Part shown: in pieces, positions 31,672 through 41,448 of the stretch | Numbering within the stretch: the stretch's first letter is position 1 | Layout of the letters: each line of letters opens with the position of its first letter | DNA from: Pectobacterium actinidiae | GTDB taxonomy: Bacteria > Pseudomonadota > Gammaproteobacteria > Enterobacterales > Enterobacteriaceae | Direction: 5' to 3' | Assembly (NCBI RefSeq): GCF_000803315.1 | Contig: NZ_JRMH01000001.1 | Coordinates: 3,968,001 to 4,032,000 of the forward strand | Length of the DNA stretch: 64,000 nucleotides | Translations under genes and position numbers: made by a program | Notes under the pieces: model-generated | What the model was told of the DNA's origin: nothing | Databases searched by the model: none | The model's input: only the letters and a program-made list of their open reading frames with translations

Positions 31672-32937
31672 TCAAGGAATCAGCACCTCACCAGCCCCGA
31701 CACCATTGATTTCAATACCCTGTGCCACGGATTTCCCTAACAACACGTTGATTTTCGTTGACGGTGCATCAGCAGTTGGACGATAAACCACATAAGTACG
31801 CCCCTTCTCATCGGTCTGTACCGCCTGCGCAGGCACGGCGATGCCCTGTTCGTTACGATAGACAATAATGGCTAGCCGCGCACTCATCCCCAGCCGAATG
31901 TTTTGCCTTAAATCCGACAACGGCGTATCAAGAGACACCACCACATCATAGTAAGCACCGCTGCCAGATATATCAGCAGCATTGGCCTGCATGTCAATCG
32001 AGGCCACCTTGCCTGTGAGTATTTGTCCGGCAAAACCATCCCCACTCACGTTAACCAGCATCCCCTCTTTCAACTGATGCAGATCTGTCTCTTCGACTCG
32101 AGTCGCCACCTGAAAACGATCCTGAGCAATGACATCAAACAGCGGCGCACCCTGACTGACCAGCAAGCCGGGTTGAATGACCACCGGTTTGCCGTTATCA
32201 GGCGTCGCCGGGCGCACCACAAAACCGCTAAACGGCGCTTTAACCGCCTGCCGCTCAACCTGAGCAACTAGCGTCTGATAGCGAACCTGTGCGTTAGTCA
32301 ATTCCATCTCTGCAATCTTGCGATCTTCACCGTTTCCACGCGCCAGCACCGTTCTCAGGTCCTCTTGCGCAGCGATCACATCCTGCTCCTGCGAGCGAAT
32401 TTGCTGCTTTAGCGTATCAACTTCCATGCGCGCGACGATGCCACGTTCGAACAGCGCCTGCGTGTCCCGAAGATTGGCTTGCGTATTACTAAACGTTGAC
32501 TGGGCTGAACTTACCGCACGCCTTGCACGCGATACCTCAGTACTTTGCTCCCACCGCTTGAGCGATTGCACCTCACGCTGTGTCTTGAGCACGTCGGCCT
32601 GTGCCTGACGTAACTGAATCTCGATTTGCCCAGGATCCAGTATCAGTAACGTTTGCCCTTGTTCGACTCGTTGCCCTTCCCGCACGAGTACTTCGCGGAT
32701 AATGCCTTCAAAAGGAGCCGCCAGTGTGGCCTGCGTCGCAGCCTGGATTCGCCCAACCAGCCCTAATTGATTCTCCAGTAATTGGGGCTGAACAGGTAAC
32801 CATTGTCCCTGAGAAGCATTCCCCCATTCATCCGTATGCCCTGCCTGCGCCCAAATAAGCACGCCCAGCGCCGCGATCAGCGGTAATACAATGAGGTAAC
32901 GCCGATGCAGTCGGGACAAAAAGTGATGCCTAGTCAT
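31672..32937 (-). CDS. Periplasmic adaptor (HlyD/MacA family) of an ABC exporter
   Basis: Membrane-fusion protein that should bridge the inner-membrane permease and the TolC-like channel. The protein is 421 residues from ATG 32937, with one N-terminal membrane anchor (about 14-32), a biotinyl-lipoyl half-motif (AAPFEGIIREVLVREGQRVEQGQTLLIL), a long coiled-coil hairpin (about 90-190), the second lipoyl half (KAPFSGFVVRPATPDNG) and beta-barrel segments. The start overlaps the TolC gene by 8 bp. It is the last gene of the four-gene operon. The substrate is unknown. Confidence 0.9.
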   Translation of the reverse strand: MTRHHFLSRLHRRYLIVLPLIAALGVLIWAQAGHTDEWGNASQGQWLPVQPQLLENQLGLVGRIQAATQATLAAPFEGIIREVLVREGQRVEQGQTLLILDPGQIEIQLRQAQADVLKTQREVQSLKRWEQSTEVSRARRAVSSAQSTFSNTQANLRDTQALFERGIVARMEVDTLKQQIRSQEQDVIAAQEDLRTVLARGNGEDRKIAEMELTNAQVRYQTLVAQVERQAVKAPFSGFVVRPATPDNGKPVVIQPGLLVSQGAPLFDVIAQDRFQVATRVEETDLHQLKEGMLVNVSGDGFAGQILTGKVASIDMQANAADISGSGAYYDVVVSLDTPLSDLRQNIRLGMSARLAIIVYRNEQGIAVPAQAVQTDEKGRTYVVYRPTADAPSTKINVLLGKSVAQGIEINGVGAGEVLIP

Positions 32938-34396
32938 TGAGTGCGATATCCCAGCTTTGTAATGTAGTACCCAGCGTTTCATCCAGTTCCGCCTGCGCAT
33001 TGAGGTAGCTGATCAATGCATTGAGACGGGCATTTTCAGCGTTGCGTAAATCGTTCTCGAAACTCAGCACCTGAAAGTTACTGGAACGCCCAACCGTGAG
33101 CTTTTCTCGTTCAATTTCCAGCTTACGGCGCGATAAATCACGCGCACGTTGGGAAATCTCAAACTGCCGCCAGCGTGTACCGATATCACGCACCGCATTG
33201 GCGACATCGCGCTCAAGCTGCTGTCTGACCTCATCCAATTGAATATGCTGATTGCGCACGTTGACTCGCGCCTGTATCTCTGCCTGACGAGTGCTCAGAT
33301 CGCCGATCGGGATCTCGACCTGAACGCCAACATAATTCTCCCAGGTACGCGAGGTGCTACTCTGCGCTGCACGGTCACGCACCTGACTCGCCCCTCCAAT
33401 CAGCGAGACATCCCACAGGCGATCGTTGCGTGCAACCGCTAAACCGAGCGCCGCCTGCTCATTAGCAATGATCTGTGCGAGATAAGCGGGTCGGGAGGCT
33501 TCCGCCTGTTTCAACGCCTGAGCGGCGTTGACATCAACACGCTGTGCCTGCATGGATTCCGTTGCCACAATCAGCGTATTTAAATCCAGCGCCAGCAGTT
33601 GCAGCAGCGCAAGACGTGCGGTATCCAGCTGGTTTCTGGCTTCTTCATGCGCCAGCTCTTGCGTGGCAACTTCAGCTTCGGTTTGCACAATTTCAAATTC
33701 GGCCATGCGTCCTGCGGCAATCATCGCACGGTTGACCTCGACGAGTTGCCGCGCACGCGTCAGCGCATCACGCGCAATTTGCAGTTGTTCCTGTGAGCGC
33801 AACAGTTCCCGGTAAGCGGCGATAATTTGCGTAATCGTCTGCGAAACGGTGGATTTCAGCGTCAGACGATTTAACTGCTCAGTCAACTGAGCAATATGAA
33901 CTGGCGCGGTAGTGACATCTTTACCAGCACCGCGAAGTAAAGGTTGAATCACGGTGATATTGGCACCATCGTTACGTGACAACCCCGCGCTATCAGCCTG
34001 CGTATGGCGGTAAGTCCAGCCGAGGCTAAAACGCGTGCCATAAGGCGTGAGTAGTGTTGATGTCGGCGTTAAATTCCCCTGCCGATAACGATCATTTTGA
34101 TTACGGTTAGAAAGGTAGCTGCCCGTCAGCGACAGCTTAGGCGTAAAGCGATCTTCTGCAACGCGAAGATCAAATTTCTGCGCGATACGATCCAGATAGG
34201 CGCTACGGATCGAACGGTTATCACGTAGCCCAAGATAAATGGCATCGCTTAACGTGAGATCGATAGTCTGCGCATTCAGCGATGTGCTAATTGTCGGCTG
34301 CCCCTGTCGCGTCGCCTGAGAAGGGTTCAACGATATTTCCGCATACCCTTGATGGGCAGAAAACAAAATCAGTAAACACAGGATAGATTTACGCAT
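32930..34396 (-). CDS. TolC family outer-membrane efflux protein
   Basis: Outer-membrane channel of a tripartite exporter. The protein is 488 residues from ATG 34396, with a signal peptide (MRKSILCLLILFSAHQGYA). Two TolC-type repeats are visible through repeated long helices (for example the segment ending VNRAMIAAGRMAEFEIVQTEAEVATQ and the C-terminal LEIEREKLTVGRSSNFQVL) and the typical LNALISYLNAQAELDETLGT ending. Its start overlaps the permease gene and its end overlaps the adaptor gene, each by 8 bp. Confidence 0.9.
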   Translation of the reverse strand: MRKSILCLLILFSAHQGYAEISLNPSQATRQGQPTISTSLNAQTIDLTLSDAIYLGLRDNRSIRSAYLDRIAQKFDLRVAEDRFTPKLSLTGSYLSNRNQNDRYRQGNLTPTSTLLTPYGTRFSLGWTYRHTQADSAGLSRNDGANITVIQPLLRGAGKDVTTAPVHIAQLTEQLNRLTLKSTVSQTITQIIAAYRELLRSQEQLQIARDALTRARQLVEVNRAMIAAGRMAEFEIVQTEAEVATQELAHEEARNQLDTARLALLQLLALDLNTLIVATESMQAQRVDVNAAQALKQAEASRPAYLAQIIANEQAALGLAVARNDRLWDVSLIGGASQVRDRAAQSSTSRTWENYVGVQVEIPIGDLSTRQAEIQARVNVRNQHIQLDEVRQQLERDVANAVRDIGTRWRQFEISQRARDLSRRKLEIEREKLTVGRSSNFQVLSFENDLRNAENARLNALISYLNAQAELDETLGTTLQSWDIALND

Positions 34397-35627
34397 CGCG
34401 TAGCGCCTGTACAGGTTCAAGCCGCGCCGCGGTCATCGCAGGATTAAGCCCGAAGAACAGGCCAATAGCTAACGAACTGCCAATACCGAGGGGAAGTGAC
34501 AATGCCGAGAGTGAAAAAGCTGACCAGTCTGAAAAAAAGACAAACAGCCACGCTGCCACAACGCCACACACCGCCCCAATCAGAGCACCACAAGCAGACA
34601 GCACAACGGCTTCCAGTAGAAATAGCCCCGCAATATCGCGTGGACGCGCACCCAGCGCCATGCGAACTCCAATTTCACGACGTCGTTCGGACACATTCAT
34701 CACCATGACGTTCATCACCCCGACCCCGCCCACCAGAAGGGAAATGCCTCCCAGTCCCGCCAGCAGCCATGAAAACATTCGGGACTGCTGCGCCATCCCC
34801 TCCAACAACTGCTGTGGGATTTGCACGTCGATATCAAACTTCGGCATCAGAGCAGACAAATAATCCTTTAACTGTGAACCAGTTTGCATCAGCGTGTCGC
34901 TGCTACTGTTACGTGCAATCACACTGACGATCTGCGGGGTAGGCATTACACGTCGCATGCCTGAGATAGGCATAAGAATAGAGTCGTCAATCGAGACGGG
35001 AACCAAGGGGTTGTGCCCCTGTGACTGTAGAATGCCTACAATCTCAAACAAATATCCGCCAACCTGCACGCGTTCGCCTAAAGCAGCAGCACTTCCCTGA
35101 GATGCCCATTGCGCCGCAACATTCGCCCCCAGTACGATGTAGGTACTTTGCTCATCGAAATCACTCAGATAGCGACCCTGCGTTAGCCTCAATCCTAAAA
35201 CATCCAACAATTCAGCCCGGCTTCCCACCACCATCGTGCTAAATGAACGACCATGCAGTCGCGCCTCGGTGGACGTGACAATTAACGCGGTTGCCGCCTT
35301 AATATCAGGCAAATTCTGTCGCAAAGCAGGGATATCCAGGTCAGCAGGTGCCGAAACGGTAGCATGACTTCCTACCCGATTCTGAACGGTGGCAACCAGT
35401 AGATCGCTGCCCATTCCCCTGAAAACCCCCATCGCCTCGGCTTCCGCGTTGTGGCCAACGTTAAGCAACGCGACAACGGAACCACAGCCCACCGCAATCC
35501 CAAGAAGAGCCAAAATAGCACGTCGTCCCAGCAGAATAAGGCTGTTCAACGGCTCAAGCAGACGCTGTTGCAACGAAGGGCCATAGTGGCATTGCCGCGC
35601 TTCCATCCCTAAACGAGGGTCAGACAT
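34389..35627 (-). CDS. MacB-type ABC exporter permease
   Basis: FtsX-fold permease, 412 residues from ATG 35627. It has a membrane span near the N-terminus (LLGRRAILALLGIAVGCGSVVAL), a large periplasmic domain (MacB_PCD, about 65-270) and three C-terminal spans starting at MFSWLLAGLGGISLLVGGVGVMNVM, followed by the conserved RRREIGVRMALGAR. Unlike MacB, the ATPase is a separate upstream gene whose stop overlaps this start. It is one of four coupled genes. Confidence 0.9.
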   Translation of the reverse strand: MSDPRLGMEARQCHYGPSLQQRLLEPLNSLILLGRRAILALLGIAVGCGSVVALLNVGHNAEAEAMGVFRGMGSDLLVATVQNRVGSHATVSAPADLDIPALRQNLPDIKAATALIVTSTEARLHGRSFSTMVVGSRAELLDVLGLRLTQGRYLSDFDEQSTYIVLGANVAAQWASQGSAAALGERVQVGGYLFEIVGILQSQGHNPLVPVSIDDSILMPISGMRRVMPTPQIVSVIARNSSSDTLMQTGSQLKDYLSALMPKFDIDVQIPQQLLEGMAQQSRMFSWLLAGLGGISLLVGGVGVMNVMVMNVSERRREIGVRMALGARPRDIAGLFLLEAVVLSACGALIGAVCGVVAAWLFVFFSDWSAFSLSALSLPLGIGSSLAIGLFFGLNPAMTAARLEPVQALRDA

Positions 35628-36321
35628 GATGTACCTCATGAATCCGACCATCTTGCACTTGAATTCGCCGAGCCATACGGCCAGCCATGCCTTCGTCATG
35701 TGTCACCATCACGAGCGTCGTTCCCTGTTCGCGGTTCAATGCCAGCAAGAGCGCGATGATGTCATCAGCCGTTTGGCTATCGAGGTTGCCGGTCGGTTCA
35801 TCCGCAAGCAGAAGCGCAGGCTCACCAACCAGCGCACGCGCAATTGCCACCCGCTGACGTTGACCGCCAGATAAATCCGCTGGCCGATGATGAGTTCGTT
35901 CGGCAAGGCCAACACGCGCCAGCTGTAGCTGCGCGGCTTGCCGAGCGGCCTGACGCGAGACGCCACGATAGAGCAAGGGCAACGCAACGTTATCCAATGC
36001 ATCCAGGCGCGGCAGTAAATTAAAACTCTGGAAGACGAAACCAATAACTTGATTACGCACGATCGCACGTTCATCAGCACTCGCCTGAGACATATCTTGC
36101 CCAGCAAGCAGTAAACGTCCCGACACCGGCTGATCGAGTAAGCCGATGATATTGAGCAAGGTACTTTTGCCAGAGCCCGATGCGCCCACGATAGCGCAGC
36201 TTTGCCCGGCAGGAATGGACAGTGAAATATTGTGCAGCACCGCTTGAGAAGAAGCCCCGGTACTATAGGTGTGAGAGAGATCTTGTAAACAGATCAGATC
36301 CATTACTCTTTCATTAGACAT
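35620..36321 (-). CDS. MacB/LolD-type ABC exporter ATPase
   Basis: ATP-binding subunit for the exporter, 233 residues from ATG 36321 (AGAGG 5 bp upstream). Walker A is GASGSGKST, the signature LSGGQRQRVAIARAL and Walker B LLLADEPTGNLDS, followed by the H-loop VTHDEG. The motifs and short length fit the LolD/MacB ATPase group. The first gene of the operon: ATPase, permease, TolC-like channel, adaptor. The export target is not shown by sequence. Confidence 0.93.
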   Translation of the reverse strand: MSNERVMDLICLQDLSHTYSTGASSQAVLHNISLSIPAGQSCAIVGASGSGKSTLLNIIGLLDQPVSGRLLLAGQDMSQASADERAIVRNQVIGFVFQSFNLLPRLDALDNVALPLLYRGVSRQAARQAAQLQLARVGLAERTHHRPADLSGGQRQRVAIARALVGEPALLLADEPTGNLDSQTADDIIALLLALNREQGTTLVMVTHDEGMAGRMARRIQVQDGRIHEVHHV

Positions 36322-36618
36322 CCTTGCCTCTTTGCTGATCCCCAAAAGCTATCACCGTTGCCGAATTATCCTACTGTTTATGCTTTAGGAAAAGCGGCTT
36401 AAAGACTTAACGGCCACAACAACCAAAGACTTTCATCGTTTTAATGTGATAACCGCCACGTGTTAGCGAAGAGGCTTCTGAACATTAGTGGTGATATAGC
36501 AGGAGTTTTGTTTCGTGGTGAGAAACATCGAGGCTTAAGAAAGATGGATGAAGAACAAAACAGCGATAAAACCTGAAATCAGGCTAGAGAAGAGAGTAAC
36601 AAGAATGATGAAGAATTT

Positions 36619-36694
<76 letters not shown>

Positions 36695-36988
36695 AGAGAA
36701 TCGGATTTATTATCTTTTACTTTCAGTAAAAAGCAAACCGTACTGAAATCAGACTGATTAAACCCTGTTAGATCACACGTAACATAATGAATTTAATCAC
36801 TATTTACTCACGAACTGATTCAACGGTCAGCATTATGTACCAATCAACTTAACGTGGCAAGCCCTTTTCACTGAAAACCTTACCGTCCAGTTGCAACCCG
36901 CTATGCGCAGTAGCAGGCCATGAGAGCCCTTACAACAACAAGGCCGCCCAAGGTTAAGGCGGCCTGCTATTTCATGAGCTTCTGCGTA
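36695..36988. other. Spacer after tRNA-Gly
   Basis: This spacer of about 290 bp between tRNA-Gly and the orphan secreted protein gene has no supported gene. It holds the tRNA promoter region and, at its right end, the hairpin AGGCCGCC/GGCGGCCT (36941-36965) that likely ends the secreted-protein transcript. Confidence 0.5.
36941..36965 (-). terminator. Terminator of the orphan secreted protein gene
   Basis: AGGCCGCC (36941-36948) and GGCGGCCT (36958-36965) pair as an 8-bp GC-rich stem, 24 bp after the stop. On the minus strand it is followed by TTGTTGTTGT, only partly T-rich. Confidence 0.6.
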
Positions 36989-38464
36989 TCAGGATTTTAC
37001 GCTTTTCAACAAGGTTTGCTTGCAGATGTGCCCAAATGTGACGTAAGTCCCCGCACTACCCACACCGATACCGTCCTGAGCTGGGACATCAATAATCCAC
37101 GCCCCCATATCATAGGTCGTTTTCCACGTATTGATATAGCCCATATCGTAGTCCTGGAACTGTGTCGTGTGATCGGCATTACAGGCATCCAATTTCACGG
37201 CCCCAGAAGCATTCCCGTTTGCATCAGTGATTATTCCGTGAGCGTTGGCAGCATTAAACTCTAACTGACCATTACTTTCTCGCTGATCGAGCAAAAGAAT
37301 CGCAACGATATTTGGAATACCCGCACCGGTTGAATCAGTAATACGAACGTTCCAGGTAATATCCCGGTAGGCTTGCGTGGTCATAAAACCATAAGCCGTC
37401 GGTGCAGAGCTTGGGATACGCAGAACGTTACTTTCTCCCGAAAGCGAATGGCTAAATTTAGCAATTTTCGAGCCTAGCGTTAGTTTATATTTCTGAGACA
37501 CTGTCGGTAATCTTGATGGATTAGGCAGCACTCTCACCAAGACTTTTTCATTCGCTTGAGATGGAATGATGCTAATCTCCTGCCCGGTGTTACGGGTTGT
37601 CCAGGTATTACCGCCATCAATAGAAGATGCCAATAACCAGTTATTATTTGTTCCGCTTGTCAATCCATCCAGACGCAGTAAAACATGCTGGCCGCGCGTG
37701 GCGGTAAATACGTAATAATCCGCATCAGAATCGCTATCAGAGTTGCCTTCAATTTCTCTCAGGCTGTCGGACATCGGGGTGGCCAGAGAGGGAATATCAT
37801 TCAGTTCATAGTCATCAACATTTGCATTAACAATAGCCCCAAAATTAAAAGCGGAACCATCTGCCGTATTGGCTTCCATAAACCAGTAATAGTGCCCCGG
37901 TGGCGTTAAATCCAACGTCGCCTCATCAGCATTCCCTGCTTGATTTGAATAATTAATTGCCGTCACATTATTCTGGCCATCGTCGCGCATCAAACTCAGA
38001 GCAATATCGGTTTCAGGACTCATCCCTACAACGAAAGCGGTGGTTTTAGAACGCTGAGTGATTTCAAAGTGATAACAGGCGCTTCCCCCACTTTGCAGAC
38101 CGTCCAGCGTATAAATTGAGTTTATGGCAAGAGTCGGACACAGCGGGGTGAATGCGCTGTCACTCGCCAGAGCCTGGCTACTTGATAACGACTTTTTTTG
38201 TGCGTTTTTTGTATCAGTCTGTGCTGTTGATGCATTGGGAGCAATAACGACAACCCCCTCATTTTCAGCTTTGTGAAATTTATAATTACTTGCAGCATGC
38301 GCCTGTATACTCTTGGGGGCATCAAATACAGAAACCGTGCCTTTCTTTTGCAGTTTCCCAATATCCTTCACTTCGACAGAAACGCTGGTTTCCGCAATCG
38401 CCGACCCCATGCAGAATGCCAATCCGGCAACCGCAAGATATACATTTAAACGATGGTATTTCAT
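36989..38464 (-). CDS. Secreted protein of unknown function with PPC-like repeats
   Basis: 491 residues with a signal peptide (MKYHRLNVYLAVAGLAFCMGSAIA). Two segments look like pre-peptidase C-terminal beta domains: one around ALSLMRDDGQNN...DLTPPGHYYWFMEA, the other around DSDSDADYYVFTATRGQHVLLRLDG. The C-terminal 130 residues contain an Ig-like region (WNVRITDSTGAGIPNIVAILLLDQ...ITDANGNASGAVKL). No protease motif is seen. It is likely an extracellular or periplasmic binding protein. Family not recognised. Confidence 0.75.
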   Translation of the reverse strand: MKYHRLNVYLAVAGLAFCMGSAIAETSVSVEVKDIGKLQKKGTVSVFDAPKSIQAHAASNYKFHKAENEGVVVIAPNASTAQTDTKNAQKKSLSSSQALASDSAFTPLCPTLAINSIYTLDGLQSGGSACYHFEITQRSKTTAFVVGMSPETDIALSLMRDDGQNNVTAINYSNQAGNADEATLDLTPPGHYYWFMEANTADGSAFNFGAIVNANVDDYELNDIPSLATPMSDSLREIEGNSDSDSDADYYVFTATRGQHVLLRLDGLTSGTNNNWLLASSIDGGNTWTTRNTGQEISIIPSQANEKVLVRVLPNPSRLPTVSQKYKLTLGSKIAKFSHSLSGESNVLRIPSSAPTAYGFMTTQAYRDITWNVRITDSTGAGIPNIVAILLLDQRESNGQLEFNAANAHGIITDANGNASGAVKLDACNADHTTQFQDYDMGYINTWKTTYDMGAWIIDVPAQDGIGVGSAGTYVTFGHICKQTLLKSVKS

Positions 38465-38681
38465 CCCAATATTTCCTTATCTTTGAGTATTCTCAAATAG
38501 AACGCAGAGTTATTATTTAATAATTAACAAATGCTGAATGCTAAGCGGAGGTAGTATTACACCGACATGCCGAATAATCTCAATAAAATCTTACAAAAAT
38601 ATTTAAAATGACATCATTTAAGTGAGTAAATTAATTACCAATATAATTAATTTACTCATTAATAATTTTCTAAATAATTAT

Positions 38682-39608
38682 TTAATACTCGCGACGAAAA
38701 TCTACCTCACCACGCAGCGCGTTATCAGCAGAAAAACGAGCAAGATTTTCCAGGAATAATCGCCCCATCAGCCCCGGCACCATCGGCCCGGCAATATGTG
38801 CCGTCAACGTCAGGTTCGGCGTTTTCCAGAACGGATGGCTGTACGGTAACGGTTCTTGTCTGAATACATCCAGCACCGCTCCCGCAATTTGCGCACCATA
38901 TAGCGCTGCCCGCAAATCATCATCCACCACGGCACTACCGCGCCCGACATTGATAAACAGCGCCGAAGGCTTCATGGCGGCAAACAGATTGGCATCATAG
39001 ATATCGGTGGTTGCGGAGGTGTCAGGTAGAAGATTGATAACATAATCGGCCTCCGGCACCGCAGCAGGCAGTTCTGCTAAACTCATGATCCGTTTAAAAT
39101 CAGGCCGCTGTCTTGGCGTACTGACGATACCGTGTAGCTCAACGCCAAAAGGACGTAAAAAGCCAGCGACCTCACAGCCTATCTCTCCCGCACCGACAAT
39201 CAGTACTTTTTTATCCGCCAGCGATCCCGGTAAGCGGTGATCCCAGCGTCGTTCTTCCTGACTGATTTGCCGTTGCCCCAGATGCAGTTCATGTCTGAGC
39301 ATATAGGCAATCACATATTCGGCTATCGGCTGACCAAACACGCCAACGGCGCGGCTTAAGCGGTAATCACGCGGTAGCCCATCGGCCAACAGCGGCTTGA
39401 ACCCTGCCCAGGTAGACTGTAGCCACTGTGGTTTAGCTCCCAGGGCTAGCAATGCAGCGGCGGTATCAGGTTCACCCAGCCAAATTGGGCAACTCACGGC
39501 CTGCTCTGCCGTACCGTTTGACAGCACCAGTTCGAGCTCCGGCGCAGCATGGTGTAAGACAGAGCCGATCTCATCAGCACGCGAGTCCAGCAGCAGAATA
39601 GCGGTCAT
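38682..39608 (-). CDS. D-2-hydroxyacid dehydrogenase
   Basis: NAD(P)-dependent oxidoreductase of the D-isomer-specific 2-hydroxyacid family, 308 residues from ATG 39608 (AAGGA upstream). The dinucleotide motif is VGAGEIGCEVAGF, followed by the catalytic arginine in NVGRGSAVVDDD, the glutamate in FRQEPLP and the histidine in LTAHIAGP. Its size and lack of extra domains fit glyoxylate/hydroxypyruvate reductase-like members, but the substrate cannot be set. It follows the large unknown gene at 39672 by 63 bp on the same strand, so cotranscription is possible. Confidence 0.88.
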   Translation of the reverse strand: MTAILLLDSRADEIGSVLHHAAPELELVLSNGTAEQAVSCPIWLGEPDTAAALLALGAKPQWLQSTWAGFKPLLADGLPRDYRLSRAVGVFGQPIAEYVIAYMLRHELHLGQRQISQEERRWDHRLPGSLADKKVLIVGAGEIGCEVAGFLRPFGVELHGIVSTPRQRPDFKRIMSLAELPAAVPEADYVINLLPDTSATTDIYDANLFAAMKPSALFINVGRGSAVVDDDLRAALYGAQIAGAVLDVFRQEPLPYSHPFWKTPNLTLTAHIAGPMVPGLMGRLFLENLARFSADNALRGEVDFRREY

Positions 39609-39623
39609 AAGCACGTTCCTTAA

Positions 39624-39652
39624 TAGGGTGAGCCACCTTCGGCCTCACCCTA
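39624..39652 (-). terminator. Hairpin between two minus-strand genes
   Basis: TAGGGTGAG (39624-39632) pairs with CTCACCCTA (39644-39652) around an 11-base loop. It lies 20 bp after the stop of the gene at 39672, but no strong T-run follows on that strand, so read-through to the dehydrogenase is possible. Confidence 0.55.
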
Positions 39653-39671
39653 ATTATTGTCGTCATAACGA

Positions 39672-41384
39672 TTAGGATTCGGCAGAAGCCTGAATGAGTG
39701 ACGTCAATAACGCGCCACGCTTCGCTTCCGATTTTTTCACCAACGCCGCGAGCTTCTTGGCATTGCCCCAGATGAGGTACAAAATATGTTCTATCACGGC
39801 GGGTTCTCGCATCCGCACCGCATCAACCAGTTGCTCGAACAGCACGTCATCCTCTAGCGCAGGCAACATATTCAGCTTGAGCCCTTCCGTCGCGTGGCTC
39901 AAGCAGGCGACCAGCGTCGCTACATTCTGCGTCGTCACGCCATGCTTATCGAAAAACGCCCGAATGAAGGCATCCTGTAGCGATTGATGTTCATCATCCA
40001 CGCTTTCCATGTACGCTTTTACGAGCGGGAAATACCCTTCATCGGTCAGACCCAATCCAAATACCGCATAGCTTCCCGGCATACAGCATTTTTCGCCTTC
40101 CGAATCGGCGTACCATTCGAATGTCTCAATCGCAGCACGCGCATAATCCTCAAGAAGTGGATAGTTCGATGCATATTGCAATGCATTAGCAAAAAAACGG
40201 TGGGTATCCGATTTTGCCAACCCTTTGATGGGAAGGTACTGCCGCGCCGACGATTTCAGGACGATCTTGTAGCTCTTTGGGAAGCCGAGCGTCAGTAAGC
40301 GTGTAATGAAAAGCAGCGCCTGTTCATACGCTTCTGCACTTTCCTTACGAATACGAATCGTGATGGTAGAAAACACATCATTCGCCACGCATTCCACCCA
40401 GTCATTCTTCAGGTTAATCTGCTGTTGCTCAAACGTACCGCTTCCCTCTTCCATCATGCTGATTGCACGCGAGTAGCCCAACTGCTTCGCGATATCCAGA
40501 TATTCCAGCGCCTGGGACTTACTGTAGGAAGGCTCATAACGCAGGATCATGATGGCGGTATAGAGCACGAGTTCAACGGGGTGAAGCGTTTGTGCATCCT
40601 GCCAATCCAAACTAATGCCGGGTTTAAGAGTATAGATTGTCGGTTGAAAGGACTGTTTAGGCTGGGATTCATCGCAATACCGCAACAGAAATTGCTGCTC
40701 TACCCACCTTTTTAAGGCAACGATAATCGTGCGCCGATGCTCTGATAATTCCGCATGCCCAGCGTTTCGCTGCTGAATGTATTCAAACTGCGTCATGATC
40801 CAGTGAATATCCTGCGAAGGAAAAAGCTGTACATCAAGCAGGTGACGAGCCAGAAAGAACGTTTGCAGCGACTCCGTCGGCGCACTGCCATGGGTAAGGT
40901 GCCGATCGATATAAGCGTGAATAGACTCAAGTAGCCGCTGTTTCTTCACCTCATTGGTGAACGTAAACAGCGTAATCAGCAGGCGGCCTTCGGTAGCCGG
41001 AAATACAGCACGAAAGCAAAAGCGATAGTCAATCAGCGCCGTATCTGCCAGTTTTTCAACGCGCTGCGCGATAGCCTGAGTCAGCACAGGAACGAGATCT
41101 TTCTGTATCTGCGCCACACTCAGCGCCCCTGTTCGGCTACCGGGCGACAGCCCATCGGCATCCGGCTTCGCTTCTGTGGATATCGACGTACGCCCCGGCG
41201 CATAATCCAGTATCAGATTGTTATGGATGCCTGCTTGCAGCGTGGTTCGCGAGATAATCTCATCGAGTCCGGTTCTTTGTTCCTGCGCGTCAAACCATTT
41301 ATTGATTGCCGTAAGCGCTTCATCCCGCATGTGCAGTTCGTGTTGTGGTGATACCCCGGTTTCGTTTGAATGCCTATCCGTCAT
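39672..41384 (-). CDS. Large soluble protein of unknown function (possible DUF6138)
   Basis: 570 residues, mainly helical, no signal peptide or membrane span. Distinct stretches include WNAKKLAALVKKSEAKRGALL-type basic helices at the end and YADSEGEKCCMPGSYAVFGLGLTDEGYFPLVKAYMES near residue 440. I recall a family called DUF6138 with this look, but the match is from memory. It starts 64 bp after the DUF2207 gene and may form an operon with it and lemA. Function is unknown. Confidence 0.7.
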   Translation of the reverse strand: MTDRHSNETGVSPQHELHMRDEALTAINKWFDAQEQRTGLDEIISRTTLQAGIHNNLILDYAPGRTSISTEAKPDADGLSPGSRTGALSVAQIQKDLVPVLTQAIAQRVEKLADTALIDYRFCFRAVFPATEGRLLITLFTFTNEVKKQRLLESIHAYIDRHLTHGSAPTESLQTFFLARHLLDVQLFPSQDIHWIMTQFEYIQQRNAGHAELSEHRRTIIVALKRWVEQQFLLRYCDESQPKQSFQPTIYTLKPGISLDWQDAQTLHPVELVLYTAIMILRYEPSYSKSQALEYLDIAKQLGYSRAISMMEEGSGTFEQQQINLKNDWVECVANDVFSTITIRIRKESAEAYEQALLFITRLLTLGFPKSYKIVLKSSARQYLPIKGLAKSDTHRFFANALQYASNYPLLEDYARAAIETFEWYADSEGEKCCMPGSYAVFGLGLTDEGYFPLVKAYMESVDDEHQSLQDAFIRAFFDKHGVTTQNVATLVACLSHATEGLKLNMLPALEDDVLFEQLVDAVRMREPAVIEHILYLIWGNAKKLAALVKKSEAKRGALLTSLIQASAES

Positions 41385-41448
41385 TTTTCTATTTTTCCTT
41401 ATTATTTATCGCAGATGAAATGCTGCCAAAGAACAGTCTTGATGAGGT

